Positions 17,308-26,505 are shown, counted from the stretch's first letter. The stretch: 64,000 bases of DNA from Prevotellaceae bacterium (GCA_021772015.1 JAETNS010000007.1:62001-126000), one strand, 5' to 3'. Notes: generated from the sequence alone by a model not told the origin. Numbers and translations: made by a program.

Positions 17308-17322
17308 ATAGCCCATAGCTAT
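17308..17322 (-). promoter_or_regulatory. OxyR-like operator upstream of katA
   Basis: The minus-strand ATAGCTATGGGCTAT matches the OxyR core ATAGnTnnnAnCTAT at all but one fixed position. It ends ~84 bp before the katA start, next to a near-consensus -7 element (TATTCTTTG, one base too long). It probably mediates peroxide induction. Confidence 0.55.
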
Positions 17323-17362
17323 TTCAATTAACAAAACCACCCCATAGCATGTGACTCACATA

Positions 17363-17405
17363 AACAAAGATCGCGTCGTCCGGACCGGACGACGCGATCT
17401 TTGTT
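17363..17405. terminator. Perfect hairpin terminator after the pullulanase gene
   Basis: Two 21-nt arms (17363-17383 and 17385-17405) are perfectly complementary around a single base; the GC-rich inner part and AACAAAGA/TCTTTGTT ends fit an intrinsic terminator. Read on the minus strand, the right part ends in TTTGTTTA. It lies 40 bp beyond the pullulanase stop and in the upstream region of katA. Confidence 0.85.
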
Positions 17406-17444
17406 ACTTCTTTTATAATTAAAAGGAGAAGCTGCTTAAAAGCG

Positions 17445-19505
17445 TCAACGATAGAGGATCAAAGCCGAGCGAGGCTCAACAACGGTTTTGCCACCCGCAA
17501 GAGTCTGCAGTGAGCCATCGGCGTTGAGCAGTCCAGTATGGTTGAGTTTGCCGTCACGGGCAACAACCGTCCAGTTTCCTTTGGGGAGCTTGACCTCGGC
17601 AGCAGTGTCTGCGCCATTGAAGACTATTTTGATCTCCTTCCACTGGTCGCCGTTGGCATTGTCGAGCAGAGAGTAGGATATCAGATTGGGAGTGTTCACC
17701 TTGTCGAACTTCAGGTGACGGGCAATATCCGCGGCCGAAGTCATACGGAAAGCCGGATGAGCCTTGCGCAACGCTATCAGCTCTTTGTAATAGTTGAACT
17801 GGTCGGCGTTGAGATGCTTAAGATTCCAGTCAATGGCATTTATGGAATCAGGCGACTTATAGGAATTGTGAACACCTTTCTTGTCGCGGAAGACCTCCTC
17901 ACCGGCAAACATGAAGGGGGTACCCTGGGAGGTGAAGACGATTGTCTGGGCCAGACGGGCGGCACGCTGACGCTCTGCCTCGGTTGCTCCAGGCATAGAC
18001 TTAGCAAGCTTGTCGGTCAGGGTCAGATCGTCATGACAGCTGACATAGTTTATTATCTGTGAAGGAGAGGAGGCATATGGGAACTTGGAATTGTTACCCT
18101 TGGAGTAATCAACTTGGGGATGGGCGGTGGCTGCAACTATACCGATCTTTACAGTCTCTTCATTGCCCGGCTTGCCGGTCGCGAACCCACGGTCTGCCGC
18201 GTCGGAATAATGACCTTTGACAGCATCGCGGATGTCATCGGAGAAGACGGCGACACCGTTCATCTTAGCCACATTCTCCTTCAACGCCCGAGCATCTACG
18301 GGAAGCGGGGACCCTCCGGCAGTCCATCCTTCGCCGTAAATGAAGGTGGAAGGGTTTATTTCTTTAAGGGCCGCGGCCACGCGGTTCATAGTCTCAGTGT
18401 CATGGATCGCCATAAGGTCGAAGCGGAATCCATCTATATGGTATTCCTTTGCCCAGTATTTCACGGAGTTGACAATGAAATCGCCCATCATCCCGCGCTC
18501 GGAGGCGGTCTCGTTCCCACACCCGGAAGCGTCGCTGTAAGAGCCATCCTCATTGTGACGATAGAAATATCCCGGAGCGGTCAGCGAGAAATTCGATCTG
18601 TCATTATCGGCGGTGTGGTTGTACACGACATCCATCACCACCCCGATTCCGGCATCATGGAGAGCCTTGACCATCTCTTTCATCTCCTTGATCCTGGTCG
18701 CGGGATCAGACGGATTGGTGGAGTATGATCCTTCTGGAGCATTGTAGTTATAGGGGTCATATCCCCAGTTGTACTGGTTGGCGGGAAGATTAGTCTCATC
18801 CACCGAATTATAATCGTATGAAGGGAGGATATGGACGTGGGTCACTCCAAGTTCCTTCAGATGGTCTATCCCGGTCTTGTCTCCAAGAGGGGTGACAGTG
18901 CCGTCCTCTGTCATCGCGAGGAACTTCCCTTTGTTCGCGATGCCGGAATTGGGATGAACAGAGAAATCACGGTGGTGCATCTCGTAAAGAACCACATCGT
19001 TGATAGCCTTGACCTGCGGACCTTTGTCGGCCGCCCATCCTTCGGGATTTGTCGATTCGAGATCTATTATGGCGGCTCTGTGGCCATTGATGCCGACCGC
19101 CTTGGCCCATATGCCGGGTGTCTCGTCAAGCCATTTGCCACCGACTTTGACCTGGAAAGTATAGAACTTGCCATAAGGCACAGGGTTGATCGTGGCAACC
19201 CATGTCCCTTTATCCCTCTTGGTCATCTCCATTGTCTCGACAGGCTCTCCCCCGCGCCCTTGGTTGTAGATGTTGAGCTTTACAGCCTGAGCTTCAGGAG
19301 ACCACAGACGGAACAATGCCGTGGAACCATTGACCGTCAAGCCAAGGTCATCTCCGTCATATACAGGATAGGAAAGATACTTGGCATCCACTTTGCCTGC
19401 GGCGGCCACCGCCACTTCATTGTCGGCAGCGCGCATACAGTGGGGAGCGAACACCGCCCCGGCGACAAGTGAACCCATACAAAGATCAAACATGAAGTTT
19501 CTCAT
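17445..19505 (-). CDS. pulA: Type I pullulanase, exported
   Basis: A GH13 alpha-1,6-debranching enzyme acting on pullulan and branched starch. From the ATG at 19505 the protein has a signal peptide (MRNFMFDLCMGSLVAGAVF..); the frame is open upstream to 19610, but the extra 35 residues are not conserved-looking. The order is an N-terminal CBM48-like Ig domain (FRLWSPEAQAVKLNIYNQG), the pullulanase mark YNWGYDP, then barrel motifs VMDVVYNHT, GFRFDLMAIHD (nucleophile Asp), YGEGW (acid Glu) and SCHDD, and a C-terminal beta domain. It is a single gene with a strong terminator; no SusC/SusD neighbours are seen. Confidence 0.95.
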   Translation of the reverse strand: MRNFMFDLCMGSLVAGAVFAPHCMRAADNEVAVAAAGKVDAKYLSYPVYDGDDLGLTVNGSTALFRLWSPEAQAVKLNIYNQGRGGEPVETMEMTKRDKGTWVATINPVPYGKFYTFQVKVGGKWLDETPGIWAKAVGINGHRAAIIDLESTNPEGWAADKGPQVKAINDVVLYEMHHRDFSVHPNSGIANKGKFLAMTEDGTVTPLGDKTGIDHLKELGVTHVHILPSYDYNSVDETNLPANQYNWGYDPYNYNAPEGSYSTNPSDPATRIKEMKEMVKALHDAGIGVVMDVVYNHTADNDRSNFSLTAPGYFYRHNEDGSYSDASGCGNETASERGMMGDFIVNSVKYWAKEYHIDGFRFDLMAIHDTETMNRVAAALKEINPSTFIYGEGWTAGGSPLPVDARALKENVAKMNGVAVFSDDIRDAVKGHYSDAADRGFATGKPGNEETVKIGIVAATAHPQVDYSKGNNSKFPYASSPSQIINYVSCHDDLTLTDKLAKSMPGATEAERQRAARLAQTIVFTSQGTPFMFAGEEVFRDKKGVHNSYKSPDSINAIDWNLKHLNADQFNYYKELIALRKAHPAFRMTSAADIARHLKFDKVNTPNLISYSLLDNANGDQWKEIKIVFNGADTAAEVKLPKGNWTVVARDGKLNHTGLLNADGSLQTLAGGKTVVEPRSALILYR

Positions 19506-19696
19506 ATTGTTTTTAAGGTTGTTTTCATATGCAGGCTTCTCATTCCACTCTATGTCAAGCGAGACAGCCCGGTTGTGTTGGATAATTCTAATGAATGTAA
19601 GAGATGGCAATCTTATTCACAAAGATACGCCGATTCTTCCAAGAAACGAAACTTTCACGGCAATTATTGTGTTATATCACTGAAAAACTATTGATT

Positions 19697-20314
19697 ATGA
19701 AGAAGCTTCAAACTTTGCTCGGTATCATATGCCTGCTGACACTTCTGGGCGGATGCTCACCTTTCGCCTTGGTGAACAGCGAAGTCTACAACAACGCCGA
19801 TCTGGCCGATTACAAGACATTCCGGATCGTGACTCCCGACATGGGGAAACTGCCTCCGGGCATGGAAATGGCGACATATTACAATATCGCCGCCGCCATC
19901 CGGCAGGAGATGGTGATGAGGGGCTACACGGAATCCCCGACTTCTCCGATGCTTATCAATATCGCCGTCACAACCCAACGGGAAATCGCCACCGAACCGC
20001 TCGTACAACCCGGCTACTTCCCATATTACGGGCCATATTACCCATATTATATGTGGCCACGTTACAATTACGGACCCTATTGGCCTGCCGGCATCAATCC
20101 AAACGCGCAAGTGATAACCGGCATATACAAAGAGGGTGTGTTGACGATGGATTTCGTGAACATCGATACCAAACTGCCTCTTTATTCGGCCTCTGTGGCG
20201 ACGATCATCAATCCCGGAGACGGGCAGTACCGCAACTTGAAGAGCATAGCCGAAGCTGTCGAGACCTTGTTCTCCCGCTTCCCGGTGAAAATTCTTCCGC
20301 AATACCGCGACTGA
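19697..20314 (+). CDS. DUF4136 lipoprotein
   Basis: A 205-residue lipoprotein: start at the ATG at 19697 (MKKLQTLLGIICLLTLL), with the lipobox LLGGC; the longer frame from 19604 has no signal at its start. The DUF4136 fold is recognisable from the DLADYKTFRIVTPD opening, the IRQEMVMRGYTE helix and the LPLYSASVAT strand. An oddity is an aromatic and Pro-rich stretch in the middle (YFPYYGPYYPYY and onward), which may be surface-exposed. The function of the family is unknown. It is a single gene, convergent with mltG. Confidence 0.85.
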   Translation: MKKLQTLLGIICLLTLLGGCSPFALVNSEVYNNADLADYKTFRIVTPDMGKLPPGMEMATYYNIAAAIRQEMVMRGYTESPTSPMLINIAVTTQREIATEPLVQPGYFPYYGPYYPYYMWPRYNYGPYWPAGINPNAQVITGIYKEGVLTMDFVNIDTKLPLYSASVATIINPGDGQYRNLKSIAEAVETLFSRFPVKILPQYRD

Positions 20315-20338
20315 CAATCCCTGACATACCTGATATCG

Positions 20339-20381
20339 ACTTGATGCCTGTGGTCACAACTTGATACCACGGGCATCAAGT
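20339..20381. terminator. Hairpin between DUF4136 gene and mltG
   Basis: 20339-20354 pairs with 20366-20381 (ACTTGATGCC.. with ..GGCATCAAGT plus an inner GTGGT/ACCAC) with one bulge. It covers the last codons of mltG and lies 25 bp after the DUF4136 stop, so it could act on either transcript. No long T run is present. Confidence 0.45.
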
Positions 20382-21412
20382 GCTTTCCGGAAAGCGGCAG
20401 CGTTACGCTGATGGACGGCATAATCGGAGGTGAAGTCATGGTAGCCGGAAAAATCAGGCTTGGCGCACATGTATATGTAATCATGTAAGGGAGCGTCAAG
20501 GACAGCCTGCAATGTCCGGCGGTCAGGAATCCTTATCGGCCCGGGGGGAAGTCCTTCGTAACGATAGGTGTTGTATGGGGAATCCGTATCAAGCATCGCG
20601 CCGCCGACGCGCCTTATCGAAAAGTCTCCGAGAGCATACTTGACTGTCGGATCGGCCTGGAGCTTCATCCCCCTGTGGAGACGGTTTATGTAAAGCCTCG
20701 CCACTTTCCCTCGCTCATCAGCCTTGGCTGTCTCCTCTTCCGCAATCGAGGCTATGATACCGACCTCGTCGGGAGTAAGACCAAGCGTTTTGGCTTTTGC
20801 CCGACGTTCTTCTGTCCAGAATGAATCATGATTTTTCAGGATTTTTTGTATGACCTTTCGCGGGTCAGCAGTCCAGTAGACCTCATAAGTGTCGGGCATC
20901 ATTCGCCCAAGCAATATCGGTTGGGATACACCCAACGCGTCTGCCTCTTCGGCGAACGCCTTGATGAAATCCTTGTCATTCCAGTCCATCCTCGCCGACA
21001 ACCTCCCGGCAAGCTGGTCGAGAGTCCTGACATTGTTGAAAGTCAGCTTGATCGGAGTCTGGTTTCCATTGTCAAGCCTGCGGGCGATATTTATAGCCCG
21101 CTCTCCCGGCTCCACAAGATAAGCGCCACGGCTTTTTGCGGGATTACCGCCCCAGTAACCGGCTACTTTCCGGCCATACGCCTCACCAAGCGCCTTGGTC
21201 AAAGAATCGGTCACGGAGGCCTTTGTCGCCCCATTAGGTATCTTGATCCATACTGCTTCCGCGCCGTCATAACGGCTTGCCATAGATGTGAACTGCCATA
21301 TGCCCCACCCCATGACAAGGATGCATATGACCGTAACAAGCAACTTGTTACGCTTGTTGTCTTTTTTCTTGACAGCGTCGCCGCCGGATATGTAGTTTTT
21401 GTTACCGTTCAT
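20354..21412 (-). CDS. mltG: Endolytic murein transglycosylase MltG
   Basis: A 352-residue inner-membrane YceG/MltG enzyme that cuts nascent glycan strands and helps set their length. A basic cytoplasmic N-terminus (KKKDNKRNK) precedes one transmembrane helix (~residues 25-43), then a LysM-like subdomain and the YceG domain. The catalytic Glu is in IASIAEEETAKADERGKVA, followed by the family motifs YINRLHRGMKLQADPTV and YNTYRYEGLPPGPI. It is a single gene facing the outer-membrane protein gene across 98 bp; a TAATTTTG box on the minus strand (21436-21443) is a possible -7 element. Confidence 0.95.
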   Translation of the reverse strand: MNGNKNYISGGDAVKKKDNKRNKLLVTVICILVMGWGIWQFTSMASRYDGAEAVWIKIPNGATKASVTDSLTKALGEAYGRKVAGYWGGNPAKSRGAYLVEPGERAINIARRLDNGNQTPIKLTFNNVRTLDQLAGRLSARMDWNDKDFIKAFAEEADALGVSQPILLGRMMPDTYEVYWTADPRKVIQKILKNHDSFWTEERRAKAKTLGLTPDEVGIIASIAEEETAKADERGKVARLYINRLHRGMKLQADPTVKYALGDFSIRRVGGAMLDTDSPYNTYRYEGLPPGPIRIPDRRTLQAVLDAPLHDYIYMCAKPDFSGYHDFTSDYAVHQRNAAAFRKALDARGIKL

Positions 21413-21487
21413 TTCGATAGTACTGTTTGAAAGATCAAAATTAACAATTTTCCTGCTGTAAATTACTCATCATCCACGAAAAATCGT

Positions 21488-21495
21488 TAAATTTG
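21488..21495 (+). promoter_or_regulatory. -7 box (TAAATTTG) of the outer-membrane protein gene
   Basis: An exact TAnnTTTG match 15 nt before the ATG at 21511. No TTG is found at the -33 distance, so confidence is limited. A minus-strand box for mltG lies 45 bp to the left. Confidence 0.4.
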
Positions 21496-21510
21496 CAAAA
21501 ATTTTATCCT

Positions 21511-22158
21511 ATGAAAATCAAGAGAATCCTCTCCGCAATGCTTCTGGCTGTGTCATTCATGGCCGTGTCGTTCAACGCCAATGCCGCCGGGCCGCTTAAA
21601 TTCGGTATAAAGGGCGGTGTTACAGTCAACGACCTCAAGTTTAACGAAGATATTTTCAAGACAGACAACCGATGCGGATTCACAGTCGGACTTATGACGA
21701 AATTCACGGCCCCGATTATCAACATCGGGTTCGACGCATCAGTCATGTACACCCATCGCGTGTCAAAAGTAGACGGTTTTACAACATTGACACCGGATGG
21801 GCAACAAGAGGTATTTGACGGCTCTATCAAAAGTGATTACATCGAGATCCCCATCAACTTCAGATGGGATATCGGACTGCCTGTGATCGGCAAGTTCGTG
21901 TCGCCATTCCTGACCACCGGCCCTGACTTCTCTTTCCTGGTTTCGAAGCAGAATGTCGACAACGCATGGAAGAAACACACTTTTGATTTCGCCTGGAACT
22001 TCGGTTTCGGACTGATGTTTGTCAACAAAGTACAGCTCCATGCCTCATACGGACTCGGCTTGAACAACGCCGCGTCAGCTGATTCGGCTCTCTACGGCAA
22101 TAATCTCGGCGACGGCAAGAACCGTTTCTGGACCGTAACCGCCGCATATCTTTTCTAA
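21511..22158 (+). CDS. Outer-membrane beta-barrel protein (PorT-like)
   Basis: A 215-residue exported barrel. The signal peptide is residues 1-~26 (MKIKRILSAMLLAVSFM...FNANA), followed by GPLKFGIKGGVTVNDLKF, a typical first strand of OmpW/PorT-type barrels, alternating aromatic strands, and a C-terminal aromatic end (VTAAYLF) as recognised by the BAM machinery. I start at the ATG at 21511; the in-frame TTG at 21493 lies inside the promoter box. pyrK follows 10 bp after its stop, so the two are probably co-transcribed although unrelated in function. The role of this barrel is unknown. Confidence 0.85.
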   Translation: MKIKRILSAMLLAVSFMAVSFNANAAGPLKFGIKGGVTVNDLKFNEDIFKTDNRCGFTVGLMTKFTAPIINIGFDASVMYTHRVSKVDGFTTLTPDGQQEVFDGSIKSDYIEIPINFRWDIGLPVIGKFVSPFLTTGPDFSFLVSKQNVDNAWKKHTFDFAWNFGFGLMFVNKVQLHASYGLGLNNAASADSALYGNNLGDGKNRFWTVTAAYLF

Positions 22159-22168
22159 ACGCCTGTCG

Positions 22169-22948
22169 ATGGGAAAGAAACAGATTTTTGACGCTAAGAT
22201 AACCGCCAATCACGCCCTGTCGGAGCGTTACTCGATGCTTACGCTGCAACTCCCCGAATCTGTCGGAGAGATGAAGGTCTTGCCGGGACAGTTTGTCGAA
22301 ATCCGTGTCACAGACTCCCCCTCGACCTATCTGCGCCGACCGATATCGATCTGTGATTACGACAACATGACGCGCGTGATGACCCTCCTGATACGCAGGG
22401 CAGGCGAAGGCACATGTCATCTATGTGACCTCCCGGAAGGGAGCGCCGTCGATATCGTCGGACCTCTCGGCAATGGCTTCTCCATTCCGCCGGAAGGCTC
22501 GTCAGCCCTGTTGGCAGGAGGAGGAATCGGTGTCGCGCCGTTGATGCTCCTTGGCAAGCGCATGAAAGAAGCGGGCGTGAAACCGACTTTTCTGTTAGGA
22601 GCCAGGACCGCATCTGAAATACTTCTGCTGGAGGAATTCTCCTCAATAGGAGATGTCGCCATCTCGACTGACGACGGTTCTGCGGGAGAGAAAGGATACG
22701 CCGCCGACAACTCCGCGCTGTCCAAGCATTATGATATCGTCTGCACCTGCGGCCCCAAACCGATGATGGTTGGGATCGCCCGGAATGCGCGCCGCAACGG
22801 ATCGCCATGCGAGGTGTCTCTTGAGAACCTGATGGCATGCGGATTGGGAGCTTGCCTGTGTTGCGTGGAACCCACCCTCAAAGGCAATCTCCGGGCTTGC
22901 GTCGAGGGGCCGGTGTTCAACACCGACATGCTTCTCTGGGATCTTTGA
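22169..22948 (+). CDS. pyrK: Dihydroorotate dehydrogenase B, electron-transfer subunit
   Basis: A 259-residue iron-sulfur flavoprotein that passes electrons from the PyrD FMN to NAD+. The FAD-binding motif is RRPISICDYD, the NAD-binding GGGIGVAP motif follows, and near the C-terminus are the [2Fe-2S] cysteines (CGLGACLCC, then a Cys in NLRACVEGPVF). pyrD follows after 79 bp, giving the complete class 1B enzyme of pyrimidine synthesis. Confidence 0.96.
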   Translation: MGKKQIFDAKITANHALSERYSMLTLQLPESVGEMKVLPGQFVEIRVTDSPSTYLRRPISICDYDNMTRVMTLLIRRAGEGTCHLCDLPEGSAVDIVGPLGNGFSIPPEGSSALLAGGGIGVAPLMLLGKRMKEAGVKPTFLLGARTASEILLLEEFSSIGDVAISTDDGSAGEKGYAADNSALSKHYDIVCTCGPKPMMVGIARNARRNGSPCEVSLENLMACGLGACLCCVEPTLKGNLRACVEGPVFNTDMLLWDL

Positions 22949-23027
22949 TCCCGCAAGACCTCTTCTGGCATTTCACAGCAGCAAGACTTTTTCCTAACAC
23001 AATCTCAAAAGCATAAGATCTTAATAT

Positions 23028-23963
23028 ATGGCCAATTGCAAGCCGACCACAACAGGCAATGTAAACCTCGCGGTGGAAGTCGCCGGGATGAGGATGAAAA
23101 ACCCGATGCTCACCGCGTCAGGCACTTTCGGTTTCGGCGAGGAATTCGCCGATTTCATCGATCTGGAACAGCTTGGAGGCTTCATCGTGAAAGGCACCAC
23201 CCTCGAACCCCGTGAAGGGAATCCGTATCCCCGCATGGCTGAGACTCCGTCAGGAATGCTCAATGCGGTAGGATTGCAGAACAAGGGTGTCGACCATTTC
23301 ATTTCTGAAATATACCCCCGCATTAAAGACCTTGACACCAATATCCTCGTCAATGTTTCCGGCGCAAGGATCGAAGATTACGTCGCCGTTGCCGAAAAAC
23401 TGGCTCTGCTTGACAGGATTCCTGCCATTGAGGTGAATATCTCGTGTCCCAACGTGAAACAGGGGGGGATGGCTTTCGGCACTACTACCGAAGGGGCGGC
23501 CGCAGTCACATCAGCCATACGTAAAGCATGGCCGCGCACTCTTATCGTAAAGCTCTCGCCGAATGTGACATCCATCGCTGATATCGCCAAGGCAGCCGAA
23601 GGAGCCGGGGCTGATTCCGTGTCGCTGATCAACACCCTCATGGGAATGGCTGTGGATGTCGAACGCCGTCGTCCCTGCCTGTCAACCGTGACAGGCGGTC
23701 TGTCCGGTGCGGCCGTACGTCCGGTGGCAGTCAGGATGGTATGGCAAGTGGCAAAAGCGGTAAAAATTCCCGTCATCGGCTTGGGAGGGATCTCATCTGG
23801 ACGAGATGCCATCGAGTTCATGCTCGCCGGCGCAAGAGCCGTACAGATCGGCACCGCCAATTTCATAGACCCGCAAGTGACCGTCAAAGCAATTGAATGG
23901 ATGGCAGACTGGTGTGTACGTCACGGAGTGTCGGATATCAACGATATCGTTGGTGAGATCTGA
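23028..23963 (+). CDS. pyrD: Dihydroorotate dehydrogenase B, catalytic subunit
   Basis: A 311-residue FMN TIM-barrel enzyme oxidising dihydroorotate to orotate. Family marks are the N-terminal NPMLTASGTFGFG, the active-site loop EVNISCPNVKQGGMAFG with the class 1B catalytic Cys (SCPNVK), VKLSPNVT and the FMN phosphate site IGLGGISSGRDAIEFMLAGA. It forms a heterotetramer with PyrK. The MITE-like element begins 65 bp after its stop. Confidence 0.97.
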   Translation: MANCKPTTTGNVNLAVEVAGMRMKNPMLTASGTFGFGEEFADFIDLEQLGGFIVKGTTLEPREGNPYPRMAETPSGMLNAVGLQNKGVDHFISEIYPRIKDLDTNILVNVSGARIEDYVAVAEKLALLDRIPAIEVNISCPNVKQGGMAFGTTTEGAAAVTSAIRKAWPRTLIVKLSPNVTSIADIAKAAEGAGADSVSLINTLMGMAVDVERRRPCLSTVTGGLSGAAVRPVAVRMVWQVAKAVKIPVIGLGGISSGRDAIEFMLAGARAVQIGTANFIDPQVTVKAIEWMADWCVRHGVSDINDIVGEI

Positions 23964-24027
23964 TACCACTTCACCTGTAAAAGCCGGATCAGCACAATGA
24001 TTTTTTGAACAAGCACATTATTCTAAT

Positions 24028-24212
24028 TAAGTAACCGGTCAAAATTATTTTAATGTTTTGCCGAGGGGATTTTTGAGGGGATTTTCATCAAGGAGGAATG
24101 AGCGTAGCGAGCTACGCGATTGACGACGAGATGGAAAGACACCAAAAAGCCGCCGGGAAAACGTTGAAATAATGAGATCAGTTAATATAAAATAATTTTG
24201 AACAGTTACTTA
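24028..24212. mobile_element. MITE-like 185-bp element with terminal inverted repeats
   Basis: Ends 24028-24052 (TAAGTAACCGGTCAAAATTA..) and 24188-24212 are inverted copies matching at 23 of 25 positions. The interior codes for no protein and contains a tight hairpin GCGTAGC-GA-GCTACGC (24102-24117) and two GAGGGGATTTT-type repeats (24062-24084). The right end contains TAATTTTG (24193-24200), a consensus -7 box 14 nt before the ftsY ATG, so the element may supply the ftsY promoter. Similar ends occur at 46425, 49296, 49925 and 53571. No transposase is present. Confidence 0.65.
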
Positions 24213-24214
24213 TA

Positions 24215-25186
24215 ATGGGATTTTTCAACAAGTTCTTCTCCAAAGAAAAGAAAGAAACCCTTGACAAAGGTCTTGACCGTACGAAACAGGGGCTTTTCTC
24301 GAAAATAACACGCGCCATCGCCGGTAAATCGAAAATCGACGATGATGTGCTCGACAATCTGGAAGAGGCGTTCATCACCTCCGACGTGGGAGTCGACACT
24401 ACACTCAAGATCATCGAACGCATCGAGGCCCGTGTGGCCCGCGACAAATATGTCAACTCTTCGGAGCTCAACAAGCTTCTCTGCGAAGAAATCTGCGAAC
24501 TTCTCGCGGAGAACAACAATGAATCCGCTGAAGAGGATTTCACTGTTCCCAAAGGGCATCATCCCCATGTGATAATGGTCGTTGGTGTGAATGGAGTCGG
24601 GAAGACGACAACCATAGGAAAACTTGCCGCGCAGTTCAAAGCCGCCGGAAACAAAGTCATGCTCGGAGCCGCCGACACATTCCGTGCCGCCGCCGTCGAG
24701 CAGCTTGACATCTGGGGGGAAAGAGCCGGAGTGCCTGTCGTCAAACAAGGACTGGGGGCGGATCCCGCCGCTGTCGCTTTCGACACCCTCCAGTCTGCCA
24801 AAGCCAATGATGTGGATGTGGTCATCATAGACACCGCCGGCCGTCTCCACAACAAAAAAGGGCTGATGGATGAGTTGTCGAAAATCCGCAATGTGATGCA
24901 GAAAGTCGTCCCTGACGCTCCCCACGAGGTACTGTTGGTGCTTGACGGTTCTACGGGGCAGAACGCCTTCGAGCAGGCACGCCAGTTCGTGGCAGCAACG
25001 AGTGTAAACGAGCTTGCCATCACCAAACTTGACGGGACCGCCAAGGGTGGTGTCGTGATCGGCATATCCGATCAGTTCAAGATACCTGTGAAATACATCG
25101 GTCTCGGCGAAGGGATCAACGACCTGCAGGTCTTCCATAAAAAGGAATTTGTAGAATCTCTTTTCAATGAAGAGGCTCTGAAATGA
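24215..25186 (+). CDS. ftsY: Signal recognition particle receptor FtsY
   Basis: A 323-residue SRP-receptor GTPase that brings ribosome-SRP complexes to the membrane. It has an amphipathic N-terminus (MGFFNKFFSKEKKE), the helical N domain, and a G domain with GVNGVGKTT (124-132), DTFRAAAVEQL, DTAGR and TKLDGTAKGG. The acidic A domain is short, as in other Bacteroidetes. The start codon lies 2 bp after the MITE-like repeat, which may carry its promoter; the stop overlaps rimO (ATGA). Confidence 0.97.
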   Translation: MGFFNKFFSKEKKETLDKGLDRTKQGLFSKITRAIAGKSKIDDDVLDNLEEAFITSDVGVDTTLKIIERIEARVARDKYVNSSELNKLLCEEICELLAENNNESAEEDFTVPKGHHPHVIMVVGVNGVGKTTTIGKLAAQFKAAGNKVMLGAADTFRAAAVEQLDIWGERAGVPVVKQGLGADPAAVAFDTLQSAKANDVDVVIIDTAGRLHNKKGLMDELSKIRNVMQKVVPDAPHEVLLVLDGSTGQNAFEQARQFVAATSVNELAITKLDGTAKGGVVIGISDQFKIPVKYIGLGEGINDLQVFHKKEFVESLFNEEALK

Positions 25187-26496
25187 AAGGGACAAATAAG
25201 ACTGTCAACGTAGTCACTCTTGGATGCTCCAAGAATCTGGTTGATTCAGAGCGGGTTCTGGCTATGCTGTCCAAAGCCGGATTCAAGGCTTACCACCAGA
25301 CATCCGATCCGACCGACATAGTGATTGTAAACACCTGCGGATTCATCGGAGACGCAAAGGAGGAGTCGGTAAACACCATCCTTGAATTTTGTGAGGCCAG
25401 GAAACGAGGTGAAATAAGCCATCTGTATGTAATGGGCTGCCTTTCCGAGCGTTATCGTGAAGAACTTCGTGAGGAGATCGCGGAGGTAGACCGTTATTAC
25501 GGAAAATATGACTGGAACAGCATTGTGGAGGATCTCTCACATGATTGCGGCAGCTGCAGTGTTTCAGATCCGGACTATGGAAGGATCATAACCACTCCGT
25601 CACATCACGCATATATAAAGATCTCCGAAGGGTGCAACCGTTTCTGCGCCTTTTGCGCAATTCCCCTTATCACAGGCCGTCACCATTCGCGCCCAATGGA
25701 AGAGATTGGGGCAGAAGTCGAAGGACTTGCTAAAAACGGTGTCAAAGAGTTCAATATAATCGCCCAGGACCTGTCGAGTTATGGTCTCGACATATACAAA
25801 GAGCATCGTCTCGCGCAGCTCATCGATAGTCTGGCCGATATAGAAGGAGTGGAAAGGATCAGATTGCATTATGCCTATCCGGCTGATTTCCCGATGGATA
25901 TCCTCGATGTAATGGCCCGAAGGAAAAATGTCTGCAAATATCTCGATATCGCTCTGCAACATATCTCTGACAAGGTACTGACCAATATGCGCAGACATAT
26001 AGATGCCGGTCAGACCCGCAGTCTGCTCGCTGAAATACGCCGCCGCGTCCCGGGAATCCATATCCGTACAACTCTCATGGTCGGTTTTCCCGGCGAAGAT
26101 GAGAATGATTTCCAAGAGCTTATGGATTTTGTCAGGGAACAACGCTTTGAACGCATGGGCGCTTTCGCTTATTGTGAGGAAGAGGGGACTTTCGCGGCCG
26201 ACAATCTCCCGGATATTATACCGGAAGATGTCAAACAAGATCGCCTTAACAGGCTAATGGAGCTTCAGGAGGAGATTTCTCTTGAAACACAGAAAGAGAA
26301 AGAGGGAAAGGTCCTCGATGTCATAATAGACGCGGAAGAGGATGACTATTATGTGGGACGAACCGAATTTGACTCCCCGGAAGTCGACCCGGAGGTATTG
26401 ATCAAAAAAGGCCGCGAACTCAATCCGGGCGACATCATCCCGGTCCGTATCACCGATGCCCTTCCTTTCGAATTGATCGGCGAGCCGGCAGACTGA
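25183..26496 (+). CDS. rimO: Ribosomal protein S12 methylthiotransferase
   Basis: A 437-residue radical-SAM enzyme that adds a methylthio group to the conserved Asp of ribosomal protein S12. The N-terminal cluster cysteines are C15 (TLGCSKNLVDSE), C52 and C86; the radical-SAM CX3CX2C is C151, C155, C158 (GCNRFCAFC). A TRAM domain ends the protein. The SKN and IPLITGRHHSRP features point to RimO rather than the tRNA enzyme MiaB. It is translationally coupled to ftsY. Confidence 0.96.
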   Translation: MKGTNKTVNVVTLGCSKNLVDSERVLAMLSKAGFKAYHQTSDPTDIVIVNTCGFIGDAKEESVNTILEFCEARKRGEISHLYVMGCLSERYREELREEIAEVDRYYGKYDWNSIVEDLSHDCGSCSVSDPDYGRIITTPSHHAYIKISEGCNRFCAFCAIPLITGRHHSRPMEEIGAEVEGLAKNGVKEFNIIAQDLSSYGLDIYKEHRLAQLIDSLADIEGVERIRLHYAYPADFPMDILDVMARRKNVCKYLDIALQHISDKVLTNMRRHIDAGQTRSLLAEIRRRVPGIHIRTTLMVGFPGEDENDFQELMDFVREQRFERMGAFAYCEEEGTFAADNLPDIIPEDVKQDRLNRLMELQEEISLETQKEKEGKVLDVIIDAEEDDYYVGRTEFDSPEVDPEVLIKKGRELNPGDIIPVRITDALPFELIGEPAD

Positions 26497-26505
26497 CATT
26501 CCTGT

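Noticed and set aside
19506-19610. Upstream start of the pullulanase gene
   Set aside because: It would bury the signal peptide 35 residues inside the protein.
24206-25195. A 329-codon open frame antisense to ftsY
   Set aside because: It covers almost exactly the ftsY gene, whose GTPase motifs are complete; the antisense product matches no family.
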